Shown: one piece after another, positions 1 through 10,455 of the stretch
Layout of the letters: each line of letters opens with the position of its first letter
Numbering within the stretch: the stretch's first letter is position 1
Source: Diprion similis
Lineage: Eukaryota > Arthropoda > Insecta > Hymenoptera > Diprionidae
NCBI RefSeq assembly: GCF_021155765.1
Contig: NC_060109.1
Coordinates: 5,357,001-5,421,000, forward strand
Direction: 5' to 3'
Length of the DNA stretch: 64,000 bases
Made by a program: the position numbers and the translations under genes
The notes under the pieces: model-generated
Told to the model about the DNA's origin: nothing
Seen by the model: only the letters and a program-made list of their open reading frames with translations
Database searches by the model: none

Positions 1-119
1 TCATCTGTATGCATTCTTTCTGCACGGAAATACGTCACGTAATTGTTACACCTGTTGTATGACATGTACAGTTCTCTTTTGAAGTCGGAACTTCATCAAT
101 TGTGAATTTTATCTCGAAC

Positions 120-1000
120 ATGCATTTCAATTTGTTAATGCAACACATTACGTTTTCAATAATTAGATCTTAATCGACTGAATAAATATCTCCACTGTCA
201 TAGTGACAATGTTATAAAATATCATACATATTCTGTAGCTGAAACACGACACTTGTATACATGACGCGAACATAACATAACATGCTACACACACATGTAA
301 GTACAGTGTATCGTAATTGTATACAAATGAATTTTTCCAAGAAACACGACTGGACCATCAGCAAAGTAAAAAATTCTAATCGAGTATTTGAATGTGTACA
401 ATGCCAACTACTCAGCAACTTTCGAATTATCGGCCTGTTGGGCATTAATTTTTTTTTTTTTTTGTTTTTCTCAACTTGATCTGAGTCATGCATATTGACT
501 TGTTAATGATAAACATAACATTTTCAATAATACAAATTCATCCGACTAATTATTATCTATACTTCTCAATAGTCGACTTTGACAGTTGTAGAAAATCTAA
601 TACGTCTAATGCATTCTATGTAATGCCACACACACATATTAATAAAGTGTACCGTGATTTTACGAAAATTAATTTTGTCAAGAAACACGACTGAACGATG
701 AGCAAAGTAAAAAATTCTGGTGGAGTCTTTGAATGTGTACTATGTCAGTTTGTTAATATAAAAATAAAATGTCTAATAATCCAAACGAATTCGACTAAAC
801 AAATATCTCTAACAAATGAATATTGTCATGTATTGGTATATAAACTGTGTAATTATTCATACTGAAATTGACAATGTTATATCCGAAACATGTATATTCA
901 TTTCTAATAATCAAAATTAAATGAACTAAGTAAACATTTCCATTCTCTTACCGTGTATCGATGCCAGTAATACTCGATGCCGACTGATACTGAAATTAAC
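120..1000. repeat. Degenerate tandem-like repeat field
   Basis: Diverged copies of the same blocks recur. The block around GAAACACGAC at 341 (with GCAAAGTAAAAAATTCT shortly after it) is repeated at 682, a period of 341 bp. A second block of the type TTTCAATAAT...CGACTAA...AAATATCT recurs near 152, 519, 770 and 900 at irregular spacing. The small ORFs here are shadows of the repeat. It looks like an old satellite or a fragmented repetitive element; I see no gene in it. Confidence 0.6.
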
Positions 1001-1500
1001 TCATTTCAGAAATCATAGTGTACTCACATACGGATTATGGATTGTGTATCACATATACAATGAATGTCTATAAGACACAAACACATGCAAAGACATACAC
1101 CGTGAAGACTTGCTTCCTTTCTGAGAAATGAGAATTCTGAAGAAACGTAATATTTTGAAAATCGACGTCAGTACCAAACTTCAGTACTAAAATATTAATA
1201 TGCAAGTGACTAATTTTTGGTTAAGAAGTAATTGAATTCAGTTCAACGCGGATAAGCCTTTCACGTGAACTACAATACCAAGTCTTGCTGAGTATTCTCT
1301 TTCTAAAAGTAGCGAGCATCCACTAAGACTAATTGTAAGACCGTAACCAACTATTCTTAAAAAAACACAGTGTACCAACAAACGAATCATCGATTATATA
1401 TCACATACACAACAAATTTTATCTTTTTACGGTCTCCTCTCCGATCATAGAATTAATTATAACTTTAAATATAAATCTCATGCGATTCGTTTTTCAGGTT
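1001..1500. other. AT-rich DNA without recognisable feature
   Basis: No ORF, splice-like structure or strong repeat was seen in this stretch. Confidence 0.5.
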
Positions 1501-1640
1501 GTTCTGCACGTTGCAGACTGTTTGCGAATCGTCATTTGTTTTGCTCCTTTGCATTTGAACAGCGCCAACTTTATGTTTACGCTTCTTGGTTGTGTGTAAA
1601 GTGATTCCCATTTAAGAGAGTACCCTGATCAATTTAGTCG

Positions 1641-1957
1641 TTGATGTACATAAATATCTCGAAATATCTAAGTCCGCGTACGTCAAAAGCGCAAAAGAGC
1701 TTAACAGGCTAATTCTGGATACAATTCTGAACAAAAACACTCCAATCCATTTCCATTTGATGCAGAAATAGAGAAATGGCATGAATTCTACGAATTAATT
1801 ATTGCTATTTCGTAGAATCGGTACCATTTTTTTATTTCTGCGTTATATGAAAATGTTGTGCAGTTTTTTTGTCCTGAATTGTGAGTTGAAGAGGGTTGTT
1901 AAGCTCTTTTGCGCTTTTGACGTACGTGGACCTAGATATTTCGAGATATCTATGTAC
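1641..1957. repeat. Foldback (palindromic) element, right arm split by a later insertion
   Basis: The left arm (about 1641-1795) and right arm (about 1806-1957) are reverse complements around a centre near 1801. For example GCGCAAAAGAGCTTAAC in the left arm matches GTTAAGCTCTTTTGCGC in the right arm. The right arm breaks at 1957 and seems to resume weakly at 10456, after the inserted element. It is probably a MITE of unknown superfamily. Confidence 0.7.
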
Positions 1958-2033
1958 TGTAACGTGCTTTTTGCGTTTTCCAACACGGCAGTAGAAAGAT
2001 GGAATAATATGAAACAGCACTGCAAAAACGAAT

Positions 2034-2058
2034 GTTGGGCGCCAGGCTCGAGAGAGCC
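2034..2058 (-). other. Hairpin plus tRNA-Lys-like motif in family 2 copy a
   Basis: On the minus strand a 5-bp stem (GGCTC/GAGCC, loop TCTC) is followed at once by TGGCGCCCAAC. This lies 76 bp from the element's 3' end at 1958. Confidence 0.75.
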
Positions 2059-2744
2059 GTAACAGACTATACCCTTATCAGTTTCAAAATTTCCTCGACT
2101 ATAGCAATCGTTCGCCGACTCGAACGGCGAACCAAATTCACAACAGCTAAATCCCAAAAGCAAAACTATAACAAGAACAGGCAAGCAAAAACAGCCGACT
2201 AGCTAGAGGTGAGGGGAACGTGGGCGCGAAGGTGAGATAGTATAGATGACAATCAAATGATTGTAGATGTAATCACCAGCATTTATTAACAAGGAAAGTC
2301 GTTACGGCAACGCAGAAGGAATGACAATAAAATATTTACACGGCAAGCGGTCTTATCGGGGGCGGTACGCTTCGATACAATTCAAATAAAAATAAAACAT
2401 AACATCGCAACAAAATTAAACAATCAAATATGACGCGGCAAAATCAAGCAATATAAGCTAGAAGCAGTAAGCGGTAAGCGACCAAGCTAAGCGAATAATA
2501 AGCGGAATAAACTCGTTAACAGTTCAATATCTCATACAATTACAGATTCGTAGCAAAGCCAATTCGTTAACAATTCCAGAACTCGTATCAATATGATACA
2601 ATTCAAAAACAAATTCGCTAGCAGTTTAACGTTCTCACATGTATGAGATAATATAATATATTAGGGAGTAATTGAATGTGGATGTTTCAGGATAATGAAC
2701 AGACTTTTTATTTCCATAATTAAAAAAAAATTTCAAAAATTAAT

Positions 2745-2948
2745 ACCATTTACAAAGTAAATTACACAGACTGTCCAAAAATTTACATTGGTCAATCGTC
2801 ACAACACTTAAAAAACAGAATCTCGGGTCACAAATCTAATATTAAATCTAGAGATCCTGACAAATGTGCTCTAGCTCATCATAGTTTAACTAAAGGCCAT
2901 AAATTTGATTTTGATAATGCTTTGGTTATAACATGTGCAAAAAACTGA
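2745..2948 (+). pseudogene. Penelope-like GIY-YIG endonuclease fragment
   Basis: The open frame encodes a GIY-YIG-type core: IYKVNYTDCPKIYIGQ, then a conserved Arg in LKNRISGHK, then ALAHHSLTKGHKFDFDNA. This order is characteristic of the C-terminal endonuclease of Penelope-like retroelements, which nicks target DNA for insertion. The frame stops at 2946. Downstream sequence reads as further endonuclease in another frame, so a frameshift is likely. There is no start codon and no reverse transcriptase upstream, so this is a 5'-truncated remnant. Confidence 0.85.
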
Positions 2949-3047
2949 CACAAGAGAAACCTTAAAGAAATGATCCAGATCTCAAAAAATATTGATATTG
3001 TGTGAGATTCTTGGTGTCAAAGGTCACAAGAAAAGCCAAAGAAAATT

Positions 3048-3079
3048 GACGTTTCGGCCCTGAGGGGGGCCCTCCTCAG
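3048..3079 (-). ncRNA. Hammerhead-ribozyme-like motif
   Basis: On the minus strand CTGAGGA (fits the CUGANGA core) is followed by a stem GGCCC/GGGCC and then GAAAC. These are the core boxes and stem II of a hammerhead. Penelope-like terminal repeats are known to carry minimal hammerheads. Stems I and III were not resolved by eye. Confidence 0.6.
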
Positions 3080-3718
3080 AAAAACTATAAATTTATTATA
3101 AATAAGTAGGTAAAACAACCAATAAATATACAATATAAAGGAGCGAGATTGCAATAGACTTACATTAAATTACGCAAAAAACCTCATTCATGGAGGTGAA
3201 GCTTCCAATAGGAAGATGTAAAAAAACGTACAACAGGAACAATCAGGAACAATAAAAAGTCAGCAGTCACAACGAGTCGTAGGTAGAATTCAAAGCCATG
3301 TGGGTAAAAACAAATCTAAAAGATAGAGGTTATGAGTTACCAATCATATCAAAATCCATTTGTATCAAGAGAATCAGAAGCTACAACGCTTACCCATCTA
3401 TCGTAGAGAGGACAAATTATTTGTCAGGCTCTTTTGGGACCATTATTAGGCCGAGTCTGTGTAGAGCGGGGTTTTTTAAATCTAACAAAGGTTGCAAGAA
3501 CCTATGTCAACAAGCTGGCGAGTGAGACAGACCGGAAAAACAAGACAGACCAAAGCAATGATAAAATGGATGCTGACAAGAGTGGAAACTCACTACGAGA
3601 AGCAACTAGGGAGAAACATGATGTTAACCGTCGTGGTGCCCCCGAAGGGGTTAGTGATTTAGAAGCTAGGAATGCTAATAATTAGGATTCTTTTTCGTGA
3701 AAAGGATTATTAAGAACT

Positions 3719-3979
3719 TTAGTTAACAATTAAATTATAGTAAACATTACTTAAATCCTCAATATCGGATCTCAAATTGACTGAATCCTTCTCACCTAAG
3801 ATGTTGCACATTTCCAAGACTAAGCGTTTTTTATAACCCTTTTCACGACAAAGAATACTAACATTGTTAAAATCGAATTTATCATTAAAATCCACCCTGT
3901 GTTCAATCTTGATACAAATGGATTTTGACATGATTGGTAACTGATAAGCTCTATCTTTTAGATTTGTTTTTACCCACAT
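3719..3979 (-). pseudogene. C-terminal end of a Penelope-like endonuclease
   Basis: This 86-residue frame contains HRVDFNDKFDFNNVSILCRE followed by GYKKRLVLEM. The pattern matches the C-terminal tail of Penelope GIY-YIG endonucleases (EHR...F.FDNV.IL..E..Y.KRL..EM). The N-terminal 23 residues are shared with the frame at 3298 because both lie in the inverted arms. The GIY-YIG core is absent, so it is a fragment. It is antiparallel to the endonuclease fragment at 2745, so two Penelope copies met here. Confidence 0.7.
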
Positions 3980-4197
3980 GGCTTTGAATTCTACCTACGA
4001 CTCGTTGTGACTGCTGACTCTTTATTGTTCCTGATTGTTCCTGTTGTACGTTTTTTTACATCTTCCTATTGGAAGCTTCACCTCCATGAATGAGGTTTTT
4101 TGCGTAATTTAATGTAAGTCTATTGCAATCTCGCTCCTTTATATTGTATATTCATTAGTTGTTTTACCTACTTATTTGTAATAAATTTATAGTTTTT

Positions 4198-4230
4198 CTG
4201 AGGACGGCTCCCCTCAGGGCCAAAACTTCA
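4198..4230 (+). ncRNA. Degenerate hammerhead-like motif
   Basis: CTGAGGA, a GC-rich hairpin ending GGGCC, then AAAAC in place of GAAAC. It is the mirror copy of the motif at 3048-3079, with the catalytic GAAA box mutated. Confidence 0.5.
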
Positions 4231-4446
4231 ATTTTCTTTGGCTTTTCTTGTGACCTTTGACACCAAGAATCGCTCACATACATGTGATAAGGTCAATATT
4301 CGTTACTGCAATATTGATATTACTTGCAACAAACGCACAGACATACAAAACCTTAGCCACCTATATTTTGACATTCTACACTTTTAAAAATTCGCGCCTA
4401 AATTACACCATATATTTGATCCACCATCTTAGCTTCAGAGGTTGCT

Positions 4447-4534
4447 TCTCATCCAATCACAACTCTCACATTCCATGTCTTGATATCCGCTCTTATCCAA
4501 TCATAACACTCACATTCCATGGTTTGATTTCCGT
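4447..4534 (+). repeat. Two-copy 44-bp tandem repeat
   Basis: Units starting at 4447 and 4491 share CATCCAATCACAACTC (second copy TATCCAATCATAACAC) and CACATTCCATG. They lie in the Penelope-flanking region. Confidence 0.75.
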
Positions 4535-4878
4535 ACGTTTTCAAATCTCACTTCCGTGAAAGAAGACACTTCCTCGCATTATGGCGCACTAAGAACATAT
4601 AGTCCAAGTAATATCAATTATCCTATGTAACTATTGGAGGTATCTTGTCTGGAAAATTGTTTTTTGATTACCTAATTTCATTGATTAACTTAGCTTTGCC
4701 CCTAGCATAATTTTAGCTATAAAGTATAAATTTAACTGTCGCTCATATCGACCTTGATCCTTGCGAAAAATATCAATTCGTTCAATCGATCAATTTCATA
4801 GTAATAAGTTTACTTTAACGCAATATGTAACAAACAGAACAACCTGTTTTTTGTTCTTGTTTTAAATACCCAGTATAA

Positions 4879-5010
4879 GGGACAAGTTATACTTTCTCTG
4901 CATTTTTGCAATTTTTGTTTTATTTTGTTGTACATGTAGCCTGAGGGACAAGTTATACTTTCTCTGCATTTTTGGAATTTTTGTCTTATTTTGTTGTACA
5001 TGTAGCCTGA
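4879..5010 (+). repeat. Two-copy 66-bp tandem repeat
   Basis: Units 4879-4944 and 4945-5010 are nearly identical: GGGACAAGTTATACTTTCTC at the start and TGTACATGTAGCCTGA at the end. The second unit leads directly into another CTGAAGA-type motif. Confidence 0.85.
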
Positions 5011-5035
5011 AGATGGCCGAGCCCAGCGGAACCGT
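5007..5035 (+). ncRNA. Weak hammerhead-like motif
   Basis: CTGAAGA, a short GC-rich segment, then GGAACCG. The boxes resemble the hammerheads above but the GAAA box is imperfect. It is probably another Penelope terminal-repeat remnant. Confidence 0.3.
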
Positions 5036-5118
5036 TCTTTTATTAATAATTTTCCACATTGACCATCTCCGACGAAAACTCTCTACTCATTCTAAATACC
5101 ATGGTCACGAAATTCAAA

Positions 5119-5820
5119 TCAATTTTTCTTATCTTTGATTAATTTGTCTATCCCTCTCTTAAAAGATCCTACAGCATTCTCAGCTAATCCATTAGTAGAT
5201 CGATGGTACGGTGCTGAAGTCTTATGATTAATATTGTTTAGTTTGCAAAATTTTGCAAATTCTTCAGACGTAAATTGACGACCATTATCTGAAATCAGGG
5301 TACGCGGCAGTCCGAATCGAGCACAACATTCTCTTAATTTTTCAATGGTATTTTCCGAATCTGTACGTGACATTTCAAAAATTTCAGGCCAACGGGAATA
5401 GGCATCTATTACCAATAGGTATGTCTTTCCTCTGTACGGTCCTAAAAAATCTATGTGTATTCTGTCCCAAGCACATTCGGGTTCTCTGAACTTAACTAAA
5501 CTTGTCTTTTCTGGTTGCTTCGCACTCAACCTACAGGGTTCACAATTTTGTATGTACTCTTCTATTTGCTTGTCTGAACTTTGCCACCACATATATTGGG
5601 TAGCTACTGCTTTCATTTTTGTAATACCCATGTGGGCACCATGAACTTCTTCAAGCATTTGCTGTCTGAATTTTTGTGGAATAATAATCCTATACCCCCA
5701 CAAAAGTAATCTATTTTCAATACTGATCTCGTTCTTACGCACAAAATATGGTTTGAAAGTTTCGTCTTCGACTCTACTTGGCCATCTTTCTCTAGCATAT
5801 AAATATACCTTACTTAATGT
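5119..5820 (-). pseudogene. gypsy-type integrase (element A)
   Basis: The minus-strand frame shows an N-terminal zinc-binding pattern (HGAHMG ... CEPC) and a DDE core with Asp in HIDFLGPYRG, Asp in LISDNGRQF and Glu in STNGLAENAV. The layout and the NGLAE motif resemble the Mag-like gypsy branch (inference). It lies downstream of RNase H in normal gypsy order. The C-terminus stops near 5119, where the frame runs into Penelope-type sequence, and the link to RNase H carries a stop near 5821. Non-functional. Confidence 0.9.
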
Positions 5821-6396
5821 TTAATCAATGCGCAATGCCTTTCTTATATCATCTGCTTTAATTGGCACTTTTTCTTCGCTTACATAATCTATGTATGTCT
5901 CTACTTTTACTTTCTCTCCTTTGCTTATTCTAGGTAATCTTGACAGTCCGTCCGCTGCACCATTATCTACTCCCTTGATATATTTAAATCCACTTAAAAA
6001 TAATGCCCAACGCTGTAACCTTCCTGCTGCCATTTGAGGTATCCCTTTCTTTTCCCCAAATAACGCTGTAAGAGGCTTATGGTCAGTACATAGAATAAAT
6101 TCATTATCCATTAGATGTTGATACAATTTTTTTACTGCCCAATATTCGCTAATGCTTCCTTCTGAACTACTGCATAATTTTTTTCTGCTCCTTGCAATAC
6201 TCTTGAAGCATATGCAATTGGTTTTTCCGAACCGTCAACTAGAATATGTAATAATACTGCTCCTATTCCTTCTTTAGAGGCATCACATACTAACTTAATT
6301 GGTAATTCCGGGTTAAAGTGAACTAAATTTCGTTCTGATGATAATTCTTCTTTTACTGTTTGAAAGGCTTTTTCGCAATCTTTTGACCATTCCAAC
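5821..6396 (-). pseudogene. gypsy-type RNase H (element A)
   Basis: Two minus-strand frames (6132-6395 and 5821-6126) give EWSKDCEKAFQTVKEEL, LVCDASKEGIGAVLL (catalytic Asp), EALANI, CTDHKPLTALF and GAADGLSRLP, in the order expected for a gypsy RNase H. A frameshift near 6130 separates the halves. The 5' side is cut from the RT by the insertion at 6401-7234. Confidence 0.9.
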
Positions 6397-6400
6397 GTGC

Positions 6401-7234
6401 TTGTTCGAGTTGGGTTAGGAGAGAAATCAGATAGACGTGTTCAAATATGTGTTTATTTTTATTTTTTTATACTCAGTAAACGCGTGCTCTTAGTGTTCGT
6501 CGACAGTTGTCTCCAGAATGCTCTCGCTTGACGCGCTTGGTTATATAACCAAAACTGCTCCTCTCCAGCGCTAAGCGCGGAGTGGGGAGTGGGGAGTTCC
6601 GCGCTGCCAGCAAATGCGCATGCGCGTGGCTGCCAATGTTATTTATTTCGGAAATTTCTCTTTCTGTGTAACTATAAATCTTCAACGGTACATCACATAT
6701 GATATTTAGTGCTACGTTAGTCAACTTACGATGCGATATCTTCTCGACCAAGGCTCCGCAGGATTAAAGAAATATATTTGTATAGTGATTTCATCTTTCT
6801 CCATCTCTCTTTTTCTCTCTCTCTCTCTACCTAGTCTCCTTGCTCACGACGCCAAATTCGGCCCCAGGTTAACACACTGTTTCCCTTTGCACGAGTGAAT
6901 GATCCAACAAATCTCGGAAGCAACTTCCGCGAAGGATCTAACGCACACCCAGGGCTATCCCAAAGGACGCCCTGGGCCGTATGGCTTGTCGGTTTCGGAT
7001 ACTTATGTCTGCCCTCACCTTTGAGCTTTCTAGGCGACAGGAGAGAGAGCGGTGTGTATGTCTTGCAGTTAAATATGGTTTTTTTATTTTTCCTGCGCGT
7101 CCTTTTAAAATTTTTGAAACTAAATAGGACAATAAACAAAAGAAGCACTGATGGTTGAGTAACGGTAATTAGACACATAATTATTCGAATAAAACGGTAA
7201 CGCAATGAATAATAATAACAACTAAACAGTAACA
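6401..7234 (-). mobile_element. 834-bp LTR-like insertion inside pol
   Basis: The insert is flanked by GTGC (6397-6400 and 7235-7238) and lies between the RT and RNase H coding parts. On the minus strand it starts TGTTACTG and ends CGAACAA. A 4-bp TSD and TG start fit a gypsy-type solo LTR. Inside are a CT-rich microsatellite (6805-6830), a stretch with a minus-strand TTTGGCGTCGTGAGC motif, and no conserved ORF. Confidence 0.75.
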
Positions 7235-7238
7235 GTGC

Positions 7239-8564
7239 TCTCTTTTTGAACTGCGTATAACGGTGTCAACACCTCTGATAATCTTGGTATAAACTTCCCG
7301 TAATAGTAAACCATTCCTATAAAAGCTTTAACCCCTGACGCATCTTGAGGCCTCGCCATCTCTATCATTGCTTTTACTTTTTCCGGATCTTTGCGAAGAC
7401 CATTTTTATCTATCACATTTCCTAAATACTTCATTTCGGGTTAAAAAAAACACATTTCTTTAAATTTAGTTTCAAACCTGTTTTTGATAATCTAACAAAA
7501 ACCTCTTCTAAATTTTTTAAATGCTCTGTTTCATTTTTTCCAGTTACTACTATATCATCAAGAAAGTTTATTACACCTTTTGCTCCTTGGAGAACTTTTT
7601 CTACAATCTTTTGAAAAATAGCACATGCTGGCTTTGTGCCAAATGGTAATCGATTTAACTTATATATACCCTAATGCGTGCTCCAAGCTAAAAGTGTACC
7701 AGTCTCTTCAGTTATTTCTAATTGGTTGTACGCATTTGTGAAATCTAGCTCAGTAAATAATTTTCCACCACTTAGTGCCGCAAAAAGTTTTTCTATTCTT
7801 GGTAGCGGATGCTTAACATCTTCTATCATTTTGTTGACCGTGATCTTGTAATCCCCACATATGCGAAGTTTTCCATTTTCTTTCATGACGGGCACTAAAG
7901 GCGTCCCCCAACTATTGTCATCTATCAATTCGATAACCTCTTTCTTTTCCAGGTCATCGAGCTGCTCACTTATTTCTTTCTTAAAGGCTAGTGGCACGGG
8001 TCTAGGCTCAATAAAAATAGGTTTTGCATCGTCAACAAGTTTAAGGTCTATCTTTCCCTGTGTATAGCGCCCCAGTCTACCATCGAACAGGCTTGAATGC
8101 TTCTCTAGCAAAACTTGTAATTCTTTGTTAGTTTGTAAGACATTTAACGTTGTTATTTTAAACCCTAGTAGTTTTATTAGGTCTCTCGCAACTAACGGCC
8201 TATTACCCTGCTTCACCACTACGAATGAGCCTTTGTACCGATTTTCTTCATACTGAATGTCTACTTTTATTTGCCCTTCGGGTACTAAAATACTCCCATC
8301 GTACATCCTTAACCTTACTTTGGTATCAACTAATTGACAGTCTTTAAATTTCTCTTTGTATATTCGCTCAGACATTACGGACCTGCCCGCTCCCGAATCT
8401 ATTTCCGCTCGTAAAGGCTTTTCTTCTATGACTAAATCAACCATTACTGGCTCTGTATCTCCGCTTACCAGGCTAAACATGTCAATAAAATCAAGATTCT
8501 CCTCGACGATCTCGTCACTTTGCTTATCTATGTCTAAACAATGTGTTCCTGACACTGTCGCTTG
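7239..8564 (-). pseudogene. gypsy-type protease and reverse transcriptase (element A)
   Basis: The frame 8555-7671 has a retropepsin motif (EIDSGAGRSVM), the RT approach region ELIDDNSWGTPLVPVMKENG and LDFTNAYNQL (catalytic Asp). Past a stop at 7671 the RT continues with LNRLPFGTKPACAIFQ, FLDDIVVTG (YxDD box) and LKKCVF. A frameshift near 7440 leads to the thumb (KYLGNVIDKNGLRKDPEK). RT copies element RNA and protease processes Gag-Pol. At least one stop and one frameshift make this copy dead. Confidence 0.92.
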
Positions 8565-9385
8565 GTTAGCTTTACATACTTTTTTTAAGTGCCCTATTTT
8601 CTGACAATTAGAACATTTATATTCTTAATATTTACACTTTGCGAAATTGTGTCGTGTCTCACCACAATGATTGCACTTTTTTCCGTTAGTTGACTTCTGT
8701 TGTCCTTGCTGTCTTGATTTCTGGTCTCGACTGCGGTTGTCTGCTACGCGCCTGCCAGATCCTGCCACATTGCTTGCGTTGATCCGGTGTACTTCCGGAA
8801 CCTGTGTCCTTGACCTCATGGCTGCTTCCTTGTTTCGGGCTGTTTCCAATATCGCACTCAGCGTAACTGTATGTTCCTCTTCACATACTCGATCAAGTAT
8901 AGGCCCTTTTCTCATGCCTGTAACAAACTTGTCTTTAATCTTGTCGTCCAATTGGGAAGTGAACTTGAAATTAGTCGCCTTATATTTTACTCGGTTTGGC
9001 ATACCACTCGTTAATAGTTTCTAGTTTTTTTTTATGCAAATCGTAATATTCTATTCTTCTTTTAAACATGGAAATTCGGGGTGCGAACTGGATTTTTAAT
9101 ATATCACACAATTCTTTATGAGTTTTCGCTGCTGGTAATACTGGATCACACAAATCTTTTAAAATTTTATAGGCTTCCTGACCTACTAGCGTAATCAGTA
9201 CTGTCACACGTCGCTCGTCAGCCACGTTGTTTGCCACGAAGTATTGTCCTAACCTCTCCTGGTACAGGCCCCAATCTTAGCCTATTTGAAATTCCGACAG
9301 CGATCCTATCGTTGAAAAGAAACTCACATTTTGAGATGGTGGTGGTACGGCTCCCTGTTGCAACTGTTGTCTTTGTTGCCTACTT
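8565..9385 (-). pseudogene. gypsy-type Gag with two zinc knuckles (element A)
   Basis: Minus-strand Gag: SEFQIG..WGLYQERLGQYF and ADERRVTVLITLVG, then TSQLDDKIKDKFVTGMRKGP. The nucleocapsid knuckle CNHCGETRHNFAKC is CX2CX4HX4C. An in-frame TAA at 8625 follows, then a second knuckle, CSNCQKIGHLKKVC. A stop near 9280 and a frameshift near 8995 also break it. No start codon is seen: coding sequence runs straight into family-2 sequence near 9386, so the N-terminus and 5' leader are missing. Confidence 0.88.
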
Positions 9386-10455
9386 GGTCTATTACAAATT
9401 ATTCGTTACAATTAAACGGCAGAAAATCACCGAATGAACAACCAGAGTATCTTACAATAATAATGAAACAAAGCAGCAAACAAGATCAAGAATACAATTA
9501 ATAGAAAAGCTTAGCTACCACGAGGCTCGCGGGCTTTCACACTCAAAACGGCCGACCGGAGCCGGCCGACAACCTGTTGCGAAGGGAAAAATGGCCTGAG
9601 GCCGGTGATAAGCTACAGCCAGCAAGATTCGGGGTAACGTCAGCCTACCTTGTTAAACGGCAACCAGCTCCTGGTTTGGAAACGGCAGCTACTCGTTTTC
9701 CAGAAACGCTCGGTACAGATACTTTAAACAATCGCAGCAATATACTCAAAAAGCAACAGCTAATAGACACAAACGGGAATCGAGAATACTCAGTACTAGA
9801 TAAGGATCCGTTACGTGTACACAAGTTTACAGCCCAAGGGAGAGTGAGGTGGGCGCCCGCTCGCGATTAACGCAATCCCGGGATGGCGCTGCGGAGGGGG
9901 GGGGGGAGGGGGGGGGGTTGATAGGCAAATTTTGGAGTGAGACTGGCGGGAGGTTGCGAGGGCGATCAGCTCGAGGCGGAGACGTCTTTTCGACATCGGA
10001 GTACCCAGGGGGAGGCTGAGTCCGGTGGTTTTTAATGCCGGGTGGCAAGGCCGGGCTTAGCGTGGACTCAGGTGGAGGCAACTAGACCCCTGGGCGGCAG
10101 CAGCAGGATGTCTTTAGCGGCATCGATGATCACGCAAGCAACAGCGCGACTACTGGGTCCGGGGCTTCAAACTCCGCGCCGGTCGTCCCTCCGGTTTCCC
10201 GCGACGGCAGCGCAGGGTGGTTGGTGACCGGCGCGGCGTCGAAAGTGATGGTGGCAGTGGCGGTCACCTCAAAGAATATAGCGGGGGACAACAAAAAGCA
10301 TTAACAACAATACAAAAATCCTAAAGCTAACTCTGTTCGTTCATTGATGCGGCACGGCAGGACTCTCCCCTGCTCCCGAGGAGCAATTTACGCGGCCGCC
10401 TGGGAGTGGAGGTGCGGGTCGGCGACGAGCTGGTAGACCCGCCACGTCACAGTAC

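Larger units (their letters stand above)
3005..4271. repeat. Large inverted repeat of Penelope-type terminal sequence
   Basis: Arms of about 365 bp (3005-3370 and 3907-4271) are near-perfect reverse complements. Each carries the same block from the endonuclease C-terminal coding region (reading MWVKTNLKDR) out through a CTGAGGA...GAAAC hairpin to GACACCAAGAATC. Penelope-like elements are known for terminal repeats that may sit in inverted orientation, and this fits. The 536-bp spacer holds the minus-strand endonuclease end (3719-3979) and unrelated DNA. Confidence 0.8.
1958..10451 (-). mobile_element. TG...CA element (family 2, copy a) with 4-bp TSD, filled by nested insertions
   Basis: The element starts TGTAAC at 1958 and ends GTCACA at 10451, flanked by the 4-bp duplication GTAC (1954-1957 and 10452-10455). 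Its outer parts (1958 to about 2650 and about 9386-10451) match the complete 2.0-kb copy at 41830-43844 in order. About 170 bp of that copy is missing at the junction, and the 6.7 kb in between holds Penelope and gypsy remnants. TG/CA ends and a 4-bp TSD are typical of gypsy-type integration, so the outer parts are best read as a long solo LTR with nested insertions. The alternative, that gag-pol belongs to this element, is discussed in the findings. Confidence 0.7.

Noticed and set aside
3298..3525. 75-residue frame as a Penelope protein
   Set aside because: Only the first 23 residues match the endonuclease region, because they lie in the inverted arm; the rest is unrelated.
4447..5010. Short tandem repeats as a CRISPR-like array
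   Set aside because: Only two adjacent units each, without spacers, in a eukaryotic genome.
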